From Drechmeria coniospora (taxonomy: Eukaryota; Ascomycota; Sordariomycetes; Hypocreales; Ophiocordycipitaceae): a stretch of DNA of 64,000 nt. The notes beneath the pieces were generated by a model. That model searched no databases. It saw only the letters and a list, made by a program, of their open reading frames with translations, and was not told the DNA's origin. How positions within the stretch are numbered: position 1 is the stretch's first letter; the number at the start of each line of letters is the position of its first letter. The translations under genes and the position numbers were made by a program. Shown piece after piece: positions 11,533 to 21,457 of this stretch. The stretch spans positions 11,714,520-11,778,519 of the forward strand of contig NC_054389.1 of assembly GCF_001625195.1 (NCBI RefSeq), read 5' to 3'.

Positions 11533-12995
11533 ATGCTCAGCGCCGCTCTTCGGAGGCGAGTCCTCGCCCCAACCCACAATGCCCTCCGGACCGGCTTCGC
11601 CTCCCACGTCGTGAGGTGTTACGCCTCCTTCCCGGATCATCAGGTCATCAAGATGCCCGCCCTTTCGCCGACGATGCAGGCGGGCAACATCGGGGCCTGG
11701 CAGAAGAAGGCGGGCGATTCCATCGCCCCTGGCGACGTCCTCGTCGAGATTGAGACGGACAAGGCCCAGATGGACTTTGAGTTCCAGGAGGAGGGCGTCA
11801 TTGCCAAGATTCTCAAGGAATCGGGCGAGAAGGATGTTCCAGTCGGTACCGTGAGTCGTCCCCGTCCGGTTCCTGCCATCCTACCCTTCCCTACCCACAC
11901 TTGAACGGATCGGCTGACGGCGCATCCTTGCACCAGCCTGTCGCCATTCTTGTCGAGGAGGGAACCGACATCTCCGCCTTCGACCAGTTCACGCTCGAGG
12001 ACGCCGGCGGTGACGCCAAAGCGGCCCCTCCGAAGCAGGAGGAGAGGTCGGAACCGAAATCCGGCCAGGAGCTGAGCCCGGCACCGGCACCCGAGCCCGA
12101 GCAGAACACGTCCCAAGGCAGGCTGGAAACGGCGCTCGACCGCGAGCTCAACGTTGCGCCCGCCGCCCGGCGACTGGCGCGCGAGAACGGCATCAGCCTC
12201 GGCGGCGTCAAGGGCAGCGGCGGCGGCGGCAAGATCGTCGAGGCCGACGTCCAGAAGCTCGTCGGCAGCCCCGCCGCCTCCTCGGCGGGTGCGACGTTCG
12301 AGGACGTGCCCATCAGCGGCATGCGCAAGACCATTGCCAACCGGCTCCAGGAGTCGGTGCAGAAGAACCCGCACTTTTTCGTGACGAGCTCGATATCGGT
12401 CGGCAAGCTGCTCAAGCTGCGACAGGCGCTCAACGGCTCGGCCGAGGGCCGCTACAAGCTCTCGGTCAACGACTTCCTCATCAAGGCCATGGCCGTCGCC
12501 TCCAAGAAGGTGCCTGCCGTCAACTCGAGCTGGCGCGACGACGCCATCCGTCAGTTCAACGCCGTCGACGTTTCCGTCGCCGTCTCGACGCCCACCGGCC
12601 TCATCACGCCCATCGTCACCGGCGTCGAGGCTCGTGGCCTCGAGTCCATTTCCACAAAGGTCAAGGAGCTCGCCAAGAAGGCGCGGGACGGCAAACTCAA
12701 GCCTGAGGAGTACCAGGGCGGCACCATCTCCATCTCCAACATGGGCATGAACAACGCCGTCGACCACTTCACGGCCGTCATCAACCCGCCCCAAGCCGCC
12801 ATCCTTGCCGTCGGCACGACCAAGAAGGTGGCCGTTCCTTGCGAGAACGAAGACGGCACGGCTGGTGTCGAATGGGACGACCAGATCACGGTGACGGCCA
12901 GCTTCGATCACAAGGTCGTCGACGGTGCCGTCGGTGCCGAGTGGCTACGCGAGCTCAAGAAGGTGCTCGAGAACCCTCTGGAGCTGCTCCTCTGA
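11533..12995 (+). CDS. LAT1: pyruvate dehydrogenase E2, dihydrolipoamide acetyltransferase
   Basis: Exons 11533..11850 and 11937..12995 join in phase 0 to about 458 residues. The 86-nt intron has donor GTGAGT, branch CTGAC and acceptor CAG. Residues 1 to about 32 are an Arg/Ala-rich mitochondrial presequence. A single lipoyl domain follows, with the lipoylated lysine in ETDKAQ (Lys77). After a Pro/Glu-rich linker comes the peripheral-subunit-binding domain ([12 protein letters not shown], about 152 to 185). The C-terminal acetyltransferase domain holds the active-site motif FDHKVVDG with catalytic His431. It forms the core of the mitochondrial PDH complex and transfers acetyl from lipoamide to CoA. 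One lipoyl domain and this length are typical of fungal E2p. The chain ends in ENPLELLL, the usual family terminus. Confidence 0.95.
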
Positions 12996-14200
12996 GCGCC
13001 CGAGGAAGGGCGAGCAAGCGAATTCGCCCGCCGGGGAGGCGAGAGAAGTCTCCGTCGTGTTGTATACCAAATAGACGGGAGCGCCGAGGGAGGGACGGGG
13101 AAGCGGCGATTCGACGGAGTCGGAAGACGGCGGAGGCCCATGCGGGACAAAAGGTTGATCCTTGGTCCTTGCCCGTCGAGGTGCGACGCAAGATGCCTGT
13201 GTACAATGCCTATTTAGAAGCGCTGCGTCTCTGGTGGGGAGACGTTGCATGCGCTTGCAGACTGCTTGCTTCACTTGTTGCCCCTCGCCTGCATTACAGA
13301 ACTTGTTACTTTTGCCCCTCCGGCCCCCACGCCTGCTTCGCCTTGACGGATCTGTGAATGACGGTCCACGGGAAACGCTTCCGGCCACGAGTCACTTCGA
13401 AGGGCTTCGGCTCATGAGGAGAGCATCGCAATGCGTCGCATGTATCGAGTGTGATTTCTTCCATCGAAGGTGGGCTGCATTAATCCATGGCCATGAGTTT
13501 TCACGCACCCTCGACTCTGCTGTCCAACGGCACTGCCTCTCTGCATCGGACAACTCCCTGCCTCCATCTCTGCCACCGGCTCTGCCTCTGCCTCTGCCTC
13601 TGCCTCTGCCTCTGCCTCTGCCTCTGACTCTGCCTTTGCCTCTGTCTCTGTCTCTGTCTCTGTCGTCTGCCTCTGCCTCTGTCTCTGTCGTCTTCCTCTG
13701 CCGTCTGCCTCCGCCGTCTGCCTCTGCCTCTGCGTATACCTTGCCTTCTCGCGACGCGACTTCCCATCCGAGTCCATAGTCGGCTACTATATGCCTACGT
13801 GCGGCGTACGTGTGGCATACGGCAGTAGGGAAACGGTTGGACGATGGATGGGAACGGGGAACGGAAGTGAGAACGATGAAAGGAACGGAACGAGGACAGA
13901 GAAATGAGCAAAGAGGGATCGGAGGTGGCATAAATCGATATCAATGTCTTCGGCAAATTCTGCTTGCGAGCCAATAAGAGAGGCTGCGGCGGCCTCTCGG
14001 TGAATTAAATGGCCGTCCCCTCGAGCACCTGCCGTTGTCGGCCTTTACATCAGGCTGGGATGGAAACCTCAGGACGACATGTCGGTTTCGCCACCTCCCT
14101 ATGCCAGTAATTTCCTCCCCTGCCGAGTTTTCCGATCATCTCGGTCTTCTCGTTGCATTTGTCCGTTCGTCGACGACAGCAAGCCGGCGCTTGACCAGTC
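12996..14200. other. intergenic region between LAT1 and the Zn2Cys6 gene
   Basis: The region contains the LAT1 3' flank, a CTCTGC/CTCTGT microsatellite (listed separately) and the promoter of the next gene. Long frames through the microsatellite exist only because the repeat lacks stops. No gene is recognised. Confidence 0.6.
13578..13735. repeat. CTCTGC/CTCTGT hexanucleotide microsatellite
   Basis: Pyrimidine-rich (CTCTGC)n passes into (CTCTGT)n and then degenerate CTGCCTCCGCCGTCTGC. The cleanest block is 13580..13625. It makes artificial open frames on both strands (Ser/Leu/Pro or Glu/Ala/Arg repeats) that should not be annotated as genes. Confidence 0.9.
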
Positions 14201-16765
14201 ATGATGCCACAAGAGTCATCTCTGAGCTTCTACCGCGCGGGCGGCATGAAGTGCGAGCACGAGTACACGGATACATGTACATTTCATACCTCGAACCCAG
14301 CTGCTGCCAGCCCCTTGCACACCTCATCTGCCTCATCCGCCTCCCAACCCCGGCCGGCACAGCCAGGCCCAGCACGCGAGCAACCGGAGAAGAAGCGAAG
14401 GCGGCCGGCGCTTGCATGTGAGCAATGCCGAAGACGCAAGATCAAGTGCGACCGCAACTCTCCCTGCGGCCACTGCACGAGGGCCCGCATCGCCAGCTGC
14501 ACATACGTGCCAACCCATGTGCCCGCGACGAGGAGCAAGAGATGTTTGGCGGTCAAAACTTCGGATCCAGCTTCGGCATCCAGTCCTGCTGCCGCCGGTT
14601 CCGGTGCTCATCCGAGTGCGAGGGCGAGCGTGGTGCGAACGCTCCAGGGACCATCTGCAGCCTCCGCCGAGCTCCGTGATGGCCGTCCTCGGAACCCTCT
14701 GCCGCATCTTGCCACGGTAGCTGTGAAGGCTCGCGTGCCCACCCAGCTGTCTTCCGGCGGTCCCGTCTCCCGGACAGGCTCTGCATCCGAGTCGTCCAAC
14801 AACAACGTGGACCAGCTCGTCGCCAGGGTTCACGAGCTCGAGGAGAAGCTTGCCAAGGTCGTTCAGATCAGCGATGGCCAGGGCAGTGCCTTTGGTTCCT
14901 CCGCCATCAGCCCTGTCTTCTCTCACAGCGGCACCGTCTCCAAGTCGAGGTATTTTGGCTCGAGCCATTGGATCAGCGTGGCGGATTTGGTAACTTTCTC
15001 CTCGCTCGCCTCCGCTCGCGTGGCCGCGTCCGCTAACGAGATCGACGCCAAGCTTCCCACCGAATATACTCTTCTTGGCCTCGAAGAGGCGGGAAAGACG
15101 GACTTTTACCATGCGCTCATCCGATGCAAAGCACTCGGCCGCCGCATAAAGCAGAACCGGTCTCGTCCACTGTCGTCGACGGATATTGGCCGGCACCTAC
15201 CGCCGCGCCATGTTTGCGACGAACTCGTCGGGAATTACCTCCGCACTTTCGAGGGCGTCCTTCGCATCGTCCATGTGCCCAGTTTCAAGGCCGACTACCA
15301 GCGGTACTGGCAGAAGCCCGACGCCGCCGTCGACGGCTTCGTCATTCAGATGCAGCTCTGCATGGCCCTCGGCGCCACTCTCCATGACGACCTCTTCACC
15401 ATGAGGGCAACGTCGCAGCAGTGGATCTACGAGGCTCAGCTTTGGCTCATGCTCCCGCCGAAGAAGAGCCGGATGACGATATTGGGTATCCAGATCATGT
15501 GTCTCCTCGTCTTGGCCAAGTCCATCTGCGGCGTCGGCCCGGACCTGACGTGGATCATTGCGGGCGCCTTGGTCAGGAAGGCCATGTCCATGGGTTTGCA
15601 TCGAGACCCCAGCCACCTCGGCAAGATGACGACGTTCCGTGCCGAGATGCGCCGCCGGCTCTGGGCCACCATACTGGAGCTGAATCTGCAGTGCTCCTTC
15701 GAGGCCGGCGGCTCGCCGCTGCTCTCCAACTCACACTACGACACCCAGCCTCCCGCAAACATGGACGATGAACTGCTTGGCGATGAGCCGGATGGCGACG
15801 GCCAGGTGGGGAATGCGCTTGATACTCCCACCCAGGTGTCCGTCCAGGTGGCCATTCTGAAATCTCTCCCCTTGCGCCTTGATCTCCTCGTCAACACCAA
15901 CAATTTCCGAACTGGCCAGTCGTACGACGAGGTCCTTCGCCTAAACTCGGAGCTCACCAAGGCCTGCCGGGAGCTGTCGCGGAAGCTGTCAACGCTGCGG
16001 AGCAAGGCCGCCGGAGTCCCGACCGTCACCATCACCGACTTCCACATATCCATGTCTGAAATGCTCCTTTATCGCTGTTTCCACGCGCTGCACCAGACTT
16101 TCATTTCCAAGTCGTTCGACGACCACCGGTTCTACTTTTCTCGCCGCATGTGTCTCGACAGCGCCTTGAAACTCATGCATATTTGGCGTCTGTCCGGGCC
16201 GCACCACCCGAACCCGGCTGGTGGTCGTTCGGATTTTGACCGAATCATCGTCAACGGCACCGGCATGTTTCGCTACATCCCCGTGCAGGCACTCTTCTTC
16301 ATCGCCGTCGAACTCATTCATCAGAAGCAGGGCCAGTCGACGAGCCTCGGCTACCTGCCTTCGCTGGGTGACTTGGACCTCCGCTCGTGCCTCGTCGCCT
16401 CCCTCTCGTGGACCATTGACCGGATCCGCTCAGGCGAAACCAACGGAAAGGGTCACTGCTTTGTGGCAGCGGTGCTCGCTCACGTCGATGCCCTGAGCGA
16501 CGGTTTGGGGAAGGACGAGGTCGACAACGCGATTCTGCAGGCTGCCCTGGCCTCTGTCAGCAGGTGCTTGGAGGCGCTCGAGGACGTAGCGGAGCGAGAA
16601 GGCCTTGTGCCCCATGAACCAACGACGGAGATGATGCAGATGGAAGACGTGACGGACACCCAGTTGGATTGGATGGGGGACTGGGTGTGGGATGACACGG
16701 CCGATATGTCGTGGCAGCAGAGGCCTTTTGAAGGCATGCTTCCTGATCAGTTCATAAACCAGTAG
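14201..16765 (+). CDS. Zn(II)2Cys6 fungal transcription factor
   Basis: This is one uninterrupted frame of 854 residues. A basic segment (EKKRRRPALAC) leads into the binuclear cluster C-x2-C-x6-C-x5-C-x2-C-x7-C at about residues 72 to 100 (CEQCRRRKIKCDRNSPCGHC). A short coiled-coil linker (VDQLVARVHELEEKLAKVV) lies near residue 205. The fungal-specific transcription factor domain starts near RHLPPRHVCDELVGNYLRTF (about 330) and runs to about 650. This is the classical Gal4-like layout: DNA binding, dimerisation, regulatory middle domain. The C-terminus is acidic (MEDVTDTQLDWMGDWVWDD), possibly an activation segment. The target pathway cannot be read from sequence and there is no biosynthetic cluster next to it, so I give no symbol. 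The alternative start ATG at 14246 would remove 15 residues. Confidence 0.88.
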   Translation: MMPQESSLSFYRAGGMKCEHEYTDTCTFHTSNPAAASPLHTSSASSASQPRPAQPGPAREQPEKKRRRPALACEQCRRRKIKCDRNSPCGHCTRARIASCTYVPTHVPATRSKRCLAVKTSDPASASSPAAAGSGAHPSARASVVRTLQGPSAASAELRDGRPRNPLPHLATVAVKARVPTQLSSGGPVSRTGSASESSNNNVDQLVARVHELEEKLAKVVQISDGQGSAFGSSAISPVFSHSGTVSKSRYFGSSHWISVADLVTFSSLASARVAASANEIDAKLPTEYTLLGLEEAGKTDFYHALIRCKALGRRIKQNRSRPLSSTDIGRHLPPRHVCDELVGNYLRTFEGVLRIVHVPSFKADYQRYWQKPDAAVDGFVIQMQLCMALGATLHDDLFTMRATSQQWIYEAQLWLMLPPKKSRMTILGIQIMCLLVLAKSICGVGPDLTWIIAGALVRKAMSMGLHRDPSHLGKMTTFRAEMRRRLWATILELNLQCSFEAGGSPLLSNSHYDTQPPANMDDELLGDEPDGDGQVGNALDTPTQVSVQVAILKSLPLRLDLLVNTNNFRTGQSYDEVLRLNSELTKACRELSRKLSTLRSKAAGVPTVTITDFHISMSEMLLYRCFHALHQTFISKSFDDHRFYFSRRMCLDSALKLMHIWRLSGPHHPNPAGGRSDFDRIIVNGTGMFRYIPVQALFFIAVELIHQKQGQSTSLGYLPSLGDLDLRSCLVASLSWTIDRIRSGETNGKGHCFVAAVLAHVDALSDGLGKDEVDNAILQAALASVSRCLEALEDVAEREGLVPHEPTTEMMQMEDVTDTQLDWMGDWVWDDTADMSWQQRPFEGMLPDQFINQ

Positions 16766-17600
16766 CGTGTCAGAAGTTCTCGGGATTTGTAGGGAGATGA
16801 AGGGGATTGCCATGGCGTGGCAAGAACCATGGTATATACGCCGGCATGGACTGCACTCTCATTCACTCACAGCACAACCTTCACCAGCAGATGGAATCAG
16901 GAGACTGCAGGAGAGCAACCCCATGCCCATGGCGCGGTAGCAAGCTGGATCAGAGTGGAAAACTTCTGCATACCGTGTACTCTGATGAGGGAGGAAGCGA
17001 TACTCCTTTGGAATGGGCATGCTCGTCACCAGAGGCACGCATATCATGGGATTGGCTTCGGGACCAAATCAAAAGACCTCATTCCTCGGGCACAAGCGAA
17101 TTCACCCTTATATCCGCCCGACGATACAATTCTTCATGGCTCGCGTACGCGACATGAAGCAAATTCATTTGGAAGAGTACAATTATTTGGCTTGCAGGTG
17201 AGTGCAGTATTTCGATTGCCAATAGTCGTCTGGCTTATCACATCTAACCTATGGTACCAAGATGGCATTTGAAAGAAAGGAGGTTCAATATACGATTGAA
17301 GACAGCGTGCTATGGCCTGTCGACATCGGGCGGCTTGACATGCAATAAAATGCCGAGCCAGATCAGATGCTGCATTTCTGCCGACACAACTCGCCAACCC
17401 GCCTCCTGCCAGGCCTCATTCTGTCCCCTTTCTAACTGACTGCCAACATAAACTTGTCCATAAATCGCCACAGCAGCCTGGAAACAGGCCGGCACAGCTG
17501 GAAAATCTCAATCATCCTCCATTCTTTGCACGTCCACGCGAACCCCGGGGAGCGGTGCAATAGTCCTTCGACGAAGGATTCTCTGACTCAATTTATCGCC
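16766..17600. other. intergenic, no gene recognised
   Basis: This is the 3' flank of the regulator gene. Frames here have poor codon bias and no domain. A possible promoter for the coding-like stretch that follows lies about 17400..17600. Confidence 0.45.
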
Positions 17601-18192
17601 ATGGCTATCATCACAGGTTCTCACTCCTCCAGCCAATCCGTACCAGATGCGACGATATCCCACCAAGGACTTGGTAATCGGCCTCGACAACGCTCGGGCT
17701 CGAGTCAGGGGTCGGTCTTCATCAGCCCTGGGGTGAACGTCCGTACAACTGGGACGCACTGGACGACCAACGTCACCTGCCACTGGGCCCATCGACTGCG
17801 ACGAATGCGACAATTACACCATCTCCTACCTTCCCTTGGATGTCCCTCCTGTTGTCCACGCCGCCGAGACCGTCTCCGCCGAGGGGCCGTCCACAACGAC
17901 CGAGCTCCGGTGTGCCCATACAACGTCGGTGTCCATGATATCAGTCGTCAACACCTTGGCGCCCTTGGCCGTCGAAGCGACACGCAAGTACTGCAAGGGG
18001 GTGACCTGGCACCAAAGCCGACTTTCACGCGCTTGAGAACTGCATGGTGCCCCCGGGGCAACGACAGCATAAGCCAGAGAGACACCCGGGCCCCTTCCAC
18101 CACGGAGTGCAGAAACACCGTGGCCTGTGGCTTCATATCTGTGCGTGGTCCACCGTCATGGCCAGCATGCAATCCATTGCACGGATCATGCA
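17601..18192 (+). pseudogene. coding-like but broken stretch, family unknown
   Basis: From about 17790 to 18037 one plus frame reads IDCDECDNYTISYLPLD onward for over 80 codons, with the G/C-ending bias of real genes here, then stops at TGA 18035..18037. Upstream the same protein would need a different frame (17601 ATG, MAIITGSHSSSQ). Downstream a third stretch (TECRNTVACGFISV, Cys-rich) continues in another frame up to and beyond the end of the neighbouring DUF1308 gene. I found no convincing introns joining these pieces. A GGGGG run near 17997..18001 sits at the frame change. It could be a small Cys-rich secreted-type gene with introns I missed, or a decayed gene. No family recognised. Confidence 0.3.
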
Positions 18193-19749
18193 TCATACGC
18201 CGGCCGGTGGCGTCGCGCTCTTTGCCAGCAAGTTCCTCGTGACGCCGATGCTCCAGATTCTGGGGCCGCAGTCGCTATGATGGCGCCGGTTCTTCTCCAG
18301 CCAGGTCCGTATCTGGCCGCGCACCTCCTTGTTCGACGTGATGGTCGTCATGCCTGACGCCCACCCGTGCATGTAGATGGACAGTTTGGAGCTCTTGAGA
18401 CGACCACAACGGGCCACATCGAGCGCCACGCGGGGCAGACGTTTCTGCAAGACGGCACGGTTGACGCTCTCCCAGTCCCATCCTTCGTCGAGAATACGAA
18501 TGGGAATCTGGACGGCGGGCGGGAGGTGGTGGATTGACAGGCGCTGGAATCGAGACCTGATGTCGGCTTGGCTCAACTTCCTAGTCTCCTCGTCCACGGG
18601 CACGAGGAGCCGGCCACGCGCTCGTTCCGTGCTCGTGCCGACGCTGTCGAGAATTGTGTGAAAGTGCTCGGCAGCCTCCTTGGTACAGACAAGGGTCCGG
18701 CCGTCGAGGGCGGGATAGAGCGTCTTGACCATGAAGCCGTCGTGCCTTGCCTCCTCCTCGATCTGCAACCTCGTCGTTTCAGGCTGCCACTTCTGGGCCT
18801 CGAGCCGGCGATGGGTGATGTCGGAGCTGAGGTCGATGAGGATGGTGTGATCCAAGTTCAAGGACGCGGTGAGAGAGTCAAACTCGGGCCCGAGAAGGTT
18901 CACGATGGCTTCGTCGACGACCGGGGCCGCGGTTCCAAGGAAGTGGCCACGCTGGTCCTCGATGATGACGTGAACGGCCGGGTCCAAGTGGCACAGTCGA
19001 TGCAGCAGGACATCGATGTCCTTGATGCCACGGGCAATGTTTGGCAGCACCACACGGACGCGCGGGATCCGGTATTCGTGCCGATTCCTTTTGGCCGCCG
19101 CCACCAATCGTTTGACATGCTTTGCCAGCGGCACGTCTTCCCACTCTTGCGCGTCGACGGGATCCCCGATCTCGTGGTCGCCCCACGCCCATCCGCTGTC
19201 CGTCATCTGTCGCAGCAGCCTGTCGGTGTGCAGGGTCTTGATGTCGAGCCACTCGCTGCCGGCTTCGACGACGTCGACGTCAACCTTGCCCTGTTCCTTC
19301 ATGGCTCGATGCAAGAGCTGCCTCTCCCGGCCGCGGACGGCCATGTTGGAGATGTGCTCGTTGCGGTCGTCCCTCGTCGAGCCCTGGAAGGATCGGTTGA
19401 CGGCCACGAGGGAGCGGCAGCGCTTGAGGATGTCCCAGTGAGTTTCGGCGTGAGAGGCGTCGACGGAGCGAGCGTCGAGCCTCGTTCCGATCGACTCCAG
19501 CGCGGCCGCATCCGTCGGCGACGCGGTCGAGAGCTCGTCCACTAGGTGCTCGAGGCACCCTTGCGTTTTCTTCGCCTCGCGCAACCAGGCGGACAAGCCG
19601 GATGCCTGCGATTGCCACCCGATTCTTGCCTCGAAGCGGTCCAGGAGAATCTCCAACTCTGTCACGCACGACCGTGATCGCCGTCGGGCAGCGTCGGCTC
19701 GATCAGCGGCATTCTTCACTGCCGAGTCAGTCGGGTCCATGTGGGACAT
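18193..19749 (-). CDS. DUF1308 family protein (C7orf25-like)
   Basis: An intronless frame of 518 residues from ATG 19749 (MSHMDPTDSAV); ATG 19740 is equally possible. The N-terminal half is helical (ELEILLDRFEARI). The centre contains VDVDVVEAGSEWLDIKTL, and the C-terminal half has LNLDHTILIDLSSDITH and LVCTKEAAEHFHTILDSVG. These are the blocks I associate with the DUF1308 family, conserved from fungi to human C7orf25. Its C-terminal part has been proposed to be PIN-like, but no biochemical role is firmly known to me. The high GC3 makes a long antisense frame that is a shadow. The gene is tail to tail with the broken stretch at 17.6 to 18.2 kb and head to tail with the Asp f 4-like gene. Confidence 0.7.
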   Translation of the reverse strand: MSHMDPTDSAVKNAADRADAARRRSRSCVTELEILLDRFEARIGWQSQASGLSAWLREAKKTQGCLEHLVDELSTASPTDAAALESIGTRLDARSVDASHAETHWDILKRCRSLVAVNRSFQGSTRDDRNEHISNMAVRGRERQLLHRAMKEQGKVDVDVVEAGSEWLDIKTLHTDRLLRQMTDSGWAWGDHEIGDPVDAQEWEDVPLAKHVKRLVAAAKRNRHEYRIPRVRVVLPNIARGIKDIDVLLHRLCHLDPAVHVIIEDQRGHFLGTAAPVVDEAIVNLLGPEFDSLTASLNLDHTILIDLSSDITHRRLEAQKWQPETTRLQIEEEARHDGFMVKTLYPALDGRTLVCTKEAAEHFHTILDSVGTSTERARGRLLVPVDEETRKLSQADIRSRFQRLSIHHLPPAVQIPIRILDEGWDWESVNRAVLQKRLPRVALDVARCGRLKSSKLSIYMHGWASGMTTITSNKEVRGQIRTWLEKNRRHHSDCGPRIWSIGVTRNLLAKSATPPAGV

Positions 19750-20464
19750 GTAGCCAATGTACGGATCTGCTGGCGTGAGACCTGGCAACGGAAGAATTGC
19801 CGTTTTTGCCGACGTTCGAAACGTCGACAGATTGTGTATTGGATACGACTGCGCTTATGGGTTGCGTGGTTGTCTGTTTGGTTTGAGCGGGTTGGCCGAT
19901 ACGTGAAAGAAGCTACATACTGTACATGAAGACCAAGGACGGGACGGTGCTATAGAGTGCGTCTCTCCCAACTGGGCATCCGACGGGTCTCTGACAGAGA
20001 AAGCGGACCACGGAGGTGCGTGAGAGTGCGTGCGAAGGTCGGTGCAGCATTCAAGCGCCATGTCACCTGCTACGTGTCGGGAGAAGGCATCGGGTGACGG
20101 CATCACCAACAATCAAGTCTTGTCGTTTTCGTCGTCAAAGGCTACATGCACCATGACGACGGCGCGGCAGGCACATGGACAGTCACAACGTTGTCGATCA
20201 TGAGCTCAAAGGCGGATTGAAAGAGAGGGCTATGTATAGAAAAGGGAGCTTATGTAAATGGAAAGGGAACCAAGGGCAATGCCAAAATGACCCTTTCCCG
20301 CGCCGAATGAGCAAGTCTCATCGCACTTGGTAGTGGATGGAACTGAGCGGGTGAGAAGGACAACAAAGACACAAACAAGTCCAGTCGACATATAGATCGC
20401 CTTCCGTTTATCCAACTAACAAATACAGCGGGGGCCAGGTTTCGACTTTAATTCCATCGTGTAC
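19750..20464. other. intergenic, no gene recognised
   Basis: It lies between two minus-strand genes: the promoter of the DUF1308 gene and the 3' flank of the Asp f 4-like gene. No repeats or coding signal of note. Confidence 0.5.
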
Positions 20465-21457
20465 TCAAGAATCTGTAACAGGCGTAGATGGAAGAAAGAA
20501 AGGCGAGACGTCTACACCCGTGTGATAATCGAGGATGGCGATGATGTGGACATTGGTGCCGAGGGTGTCGACAGAAATACCGTCCAAGGCGTTCATGCCT
20601 TTGACGTAGCCACGGCCCCCTTGGACGCAACCAGGTAAAACGGTGGAGCACGATTTGGGATCATTGCTGAGGCAGGTCATGAGGCCAGGAATGTTGATCG
20701 CGTTTGAATCGACAGCGGTAAGGCACGAAGCATCAAAGCCATTGTAGAGTTCCTTCGCCTTTGTAGCAACGTCGTCGTTTCTTTCGCTGCCGAAATCAAA
20801 CTCGATCCAGCTGCCTTGAAACATGCCCGTCTGTTGGAAGACGGGAAGCGCGGTAGCGTTGCAGACACAAGCCCCTTGGCTGTTGGCATCAATGGCGAGG
20901 CCCTGCTTGCCGCCAGGAGGGATGGTGAATTGGAAGACCTCTTGGCCTAGGAAATGACCGCTGTTGGGTTTGCGGTCTCTGCCCATCTTGTTCCAGCAAG
21001 CACACTTGTATTCATCTTGAGTATGGGTGACGAAGGTGATACTGTATGGGTATTGTTTGACAATGTCGCTCGAGACGAGCATCAAGTTGCAGCCGAAGTC
21101 AGAGTCGGTACCGACATTGCCCGTCGATACAATGTCTGCTATCGTGGCGCGCTTAGTGCGACCGCAGAAATCCTTAAACGATGTCGGACCCTGGCCGGTA
21201 GAGCCCTGCTTCTTGGGTGAGGCTTGCTGGCTCGACTGGACGGGTGCCGGAGACGGATTCGACGGCGGGGGAGGAGCTGATGAAGAGGACGCAGCCGGTA
21301 CGTTTGCAACATTTTTGGCATCGTCTTGCGGTGGGGGGGCGTGGTAACTCTTGACGTGGGCGACGTGGGCGACGGATCGGTGGCGAAGCAAGAAATTCGG
21401 GTGAGCCATGGCGCCCATGGCGGCGGCCATGAAGACTGCGGTAGAGGAGACCTTCAT
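20465..21457 (-). CDS. secreted Asp f 4-like protein
   Basis: A single frame of 330 residues. Residues 1 to about 18 (MKVSSTAVFMAAAMGAMA) are a clear signal peptide. A His-rich then Pro/Ser-rich linker with many Ala and Ser (about 45 to 85) follows, probably O-glycosylated. The folded C-terminal domain has paired cysteines and the segments DFGCNLMLV, ECACW-like KCACWNKMG, GQEVFQFTIPPGGKQGLA and SWIEFDFGSE, followed by GFDASCLTA. These match the fungal domain first described as the Aspergillus allergen Asp f 4. Its native role is unknown; it is a surface or extracellular protein common in filamentous ascomycetes. The start is fixed by the signal peptide. No introns are needed. Confidence 0.85.
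   Translation of the reverse strand: MKVSSTAVFMAAAMGAMAHPNFLLRHRSVAHVAHVKSYHAPPPQDDAKNVANVPAASSSSAPPPPSNPSPAPVQSSQQASPKKQGSTGQGPTSFKDFCGRTKRATIADIVSTGNVGTDSDFGCNLMLVSSDIVKQYPYSITFVTHTQDEYKCACWNKMGRDRKPNSGHFLGQEVFQFTIPPGGKQGLAIDANSQGACVCNATALPVFQQTGMFQGSWIEFDFGSERNDDVATKAKELYNGFDASCLTAVDSNAINIPGLMTCLSNDPKSCSTVLPGCVQGGRGYVKGMNALDGISVDTLGTNVHIIAILDYHTGVDVSPFFLPSTPVTDS

Noticed and set aside
11640..12911. 423-codon minus-strand frame
   Set aside because: Antisense to LAT1 exons and crossing its intron.
18568..19545. 325-codon plus-strand frame
   Set aside because: Antisense shadow of the DUF1308 gene, with repetitive Gly/Asp/Val/Arg composition typical of complemented GC3 codons.
14201..21457. 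Secondary-metabolite cluster around the Zn2Cys6 gene
   Set aside because: No synthase, oxidase or transporter gene is adjacent.
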